Part shown: in pieces, positions 12,991 through 14,245 of the stretch
Position numbering within the stretch: position 1 is the first letter of the stretch
Layout of the letters: each line of letters opens with the position of its first letter
Assembly: GCA_002315455.1 (NCBI GenBank)
Contig: DCGG01000098.1
Location: forward strand, 1 to 14,245
Origin: Lentisphaeria bacterium UBA1784
GTDB taxonomy: Bacteria > Verrucomicrobiota > Lentisphaeria > Victivallales > Victivallaceae
Direction of reading: 5' to 3'
Length of the DNA stretch: 14,245 bases
The notes under the pieces: model-generated
The model's database searches: none
Seen by the model: only the letters and a program-made list of their open reading frames with translations
What the model was told of the DNA's origin: nothing
Position numbers and translations under genes: made by a program

Positions 12991-14245
12991 ATGATCCGAT
13001 TCGGTTTTGCGAGAGAGAACATCACTCCCACAAGGGGCATCCCCCTCTGCGGCTATTTTGAACCCCGTCCCAACAAGGGCGCCTACGATCCCCTCTGCGT
13101 CAAGGCGGCGCTTTTCGCCTGCGGGAACGAGATCAGCGGCATCGTCAGTTTCGACCTCTGTCTTTTCGACCGGGCGCTGACGAAACGCTTTCAGGAGGCG
13201 GTTCGGGAAGCCGGAATGGATTTCGCCGGAAACCTTCTTTTCTGCGCCACCCACACCCACACCGGCCCTTACGTCTCGCCGCTTTTCGGCGGAGACGATA
13301 CCGTGGACAAAACCTACGTGGAATCCCTCATCGTCAAGACCGTTTCCGCGGTAAAACGGGCCTTCGCCAACCTCTCCGGAGCGGAACTTCTGACCGGCAG
13401 GAGCACTTGCGGCAATCTGGCCTTCAACCGGCGCTTCTGGATGAAGGACGGCTCCGTCCTCACCAACCCGGGCAAACTCAATCCCAACATCATCAAGCCG
13501 GAAGGCGGGATCATCCCGGACATCCCGATGCTCGCCGTCCGTCAGGAGGGCCGGCTGGTGTTCCTGCTGGTCAACATCTCCAACCACACCGACACCATCG
13601 GCGGAGATGTCGTCAGCGCCGACTGGCCCGGACGGATGGAGCAGGAGATCCAGCACTCCGTCGGATACGATCTGCCGGTCATCATGCTCACCGCTTGTCA
13701 GGGCAACATCAACCACTTCAACGTCGAAAACGACGTGGACCAGACCAACTACGGCGAAGCCTGCCGTATCGGCAGGGGATACGCAAGTGCGATCCTCTCG
13801 CAACTCTATGCCCTGAAACCGATCGCCCCCGCCTTCATCCGCGCGAAGTCCGTGGAAATGGAGATGCCGCCCACCACCGTGACCGATCGGGAATACGCCG
13901 AAGCCAAGGCCATCGTGGAGAAATTCAGCGGGACCAAAGCCGCCACGGCAGACGACCTCACCAGCGAAGGGATCGCCAAGGGTAACGCCTACGTCCAATG
14001 TTTCTTCGCCCGTGCTTTGATGGGGTGCCGGGACAATCCGCTGAAAGAGAAACGGATCGAGACGCTGTTCTCGCTGCAATTCGGCGGAGAACTGGGGATC
14101 GTCGGCATTCCCGGCGAACCTTTCATTGAGATCCAGACGGCGATTCAGGCGGCTTCGCACTACCGTCTCACCATGGTGGGAGCCCTCTGCATGGGCGCCA
14201 TCGGATACATCGGCATGCCGGAATCCTACGGGCGCGGCGGCGGTT
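12991..14245 (+). CDS. Neutral/alkaline ceramidase-like zinc hydrolase (3' end outside window)
   Basis: The frame is open from the ATG at 12991 to the window edge (418 codons seen). The start follows AGGAGA about 8 nt upstream. ATHTHTGP with H88 and H90, NHTDTIGG with H199, GIPGEPF with E376 and AIGYIGMPESYGRGG with Y406 match in order the zinc site of neutral ceramidases (His97, His204, Glu411, Tyr448 in the Pseudomonas enzyme). There is no signal peptide, so it appears cytoplasmic, unlike the secreted Pseudomonas and animal enzymes. Such short ceramidase-like proteins are common in Planctomycetes and Lentisphaerae, and their substrate is mostly unknown; a sphingolipid amide is only one possibility. 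It is divergent from the BPL_N lipoprotein gene, with a palindrome between them. Confidence 0.85.
   Translation, partial: MIRFGFARENITPTRGIPLCGYFEPRPNKGAYDPLCVKAALFACGNEISGIVSFDLCLFDRALTKRFQEAVREAGMDFAGNLLFCATHTHTGPYVSPLFGGDDTVDKTYVESLIVKTVSAVKRAFANLSGAELLTGRSTCGNLAFNRRFWMKDGSVLTNPGKLNPNIIKPEGGIIPDIPMLAVRQEGRLVFLLVNISNHTDTIGGDVVSADWPGRMEQEIQHSVGYDLPVIMLTACQGNINHFNVENDVDQTNYGEACRIGRGYASAILSQLYALKPIAPAFIRAKSVEMEMPPTTVTDREYAEAKAIVEKFSGTKAATADDLTSEGIAKGNAYVQCFFARALMGCRDNPLKEKRIETLFSLQFGGELGIVGIPGEPFIEIQTAIQAASHYRLTMVGALCMGAIGYIGMPESYGRGGG

Noticed and set aside
12777..13040. Upstream extension of the BPL_N protein
   Set aside because: It would run across its own promoter and into the divergent gene, and would displace the signal peptide from the N-terminus.
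12952..14160. Minus-strand 402-aa open frame opposite the ceramidase-like gene
   Set aside because: The plus strand carries all ceramidase motifs in order; this is its shadow.
1..14245. CRISPR array, insertion sequence, integrase or toxin-antitoxin pair
   Set aside because: I saw no regularly spaced repeats, no transposase or integrase frame and no recognisable toxin-antitoxin pair.

Overview
The window is a GC-rich stretch of bacterial chromosome. Three things make me infer a Lentisphaerota (Victivallales-like) or related PVC-group anaerobe: the gene content (ceramidase-like hydrolase, BPL_N lipoprotein, glycoside hydrolase family 2 remnant, corrinoid/Fe-S reductase of the QueG/reductive-dehalogenase type), the good Shine-Dalgarno sites, and a recurring promoter of the form TTGnTTTTC - 16/17 bp - TATATTA. 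No taxonomic marker gene is present, so this is an inference.

Layout. 17-93 (-): tRNA-Ala(CGC) with its own promoter. 316-3494: two closely similar MscS-type mechanosensitive channel genes in the same direction with matching promoters, separated by a small secreted TRL-like protein gene on the opposite strand. 3613-4522 (+): a broken secreted metallophosphoesterase that has lost its catalytic core. 7358-4544 (-): a tight three-gene operon of a QueG/reductive-dehalogenase-like iron-sulfur protein, an IclR-type regulator and a U32-like cysteine-rich protein, expressed from a near-perfect sigma70 promoter with a perfect 22-bp palindrome at the transcription start. 7608-9503 and 9656-10609 (+): a lipoprotein lipase-like alpha/beta hydrolase and a cytoplasmic alpha/beta hydrolase, separated by a clear terminator. 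12776-10614 (-): a BPL_N/glutamine-amidotransferase-like lipoprotein, a truncated GH2 N-terminal domain, a small four-cysteine protein and an amber-interrupted small frame. 12991 to the right edge (+): a neutral-ceramidase-like zinc hydrolase that runs out of the window.

How the parts work together. The most system-like unit is the three-gene operon at 4544-7358. It joins an iron-sulfur reductase that is probably corrinoid-dependent, a U32-type iron-sulfur protein and the regulator that probably controls them through the palindrome. Its substrate cannot be read from the sequence. The hydrolases and the BPL_N/ceramidase divergent pair suggest turnover of esters, lipids or glycans, with a LacI-type palindrome between the two divergent promoters. 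Three gene remnants (metallophosphoesterase, GH2, amber ORF) point to ongoing gene loss in the accessory parts.
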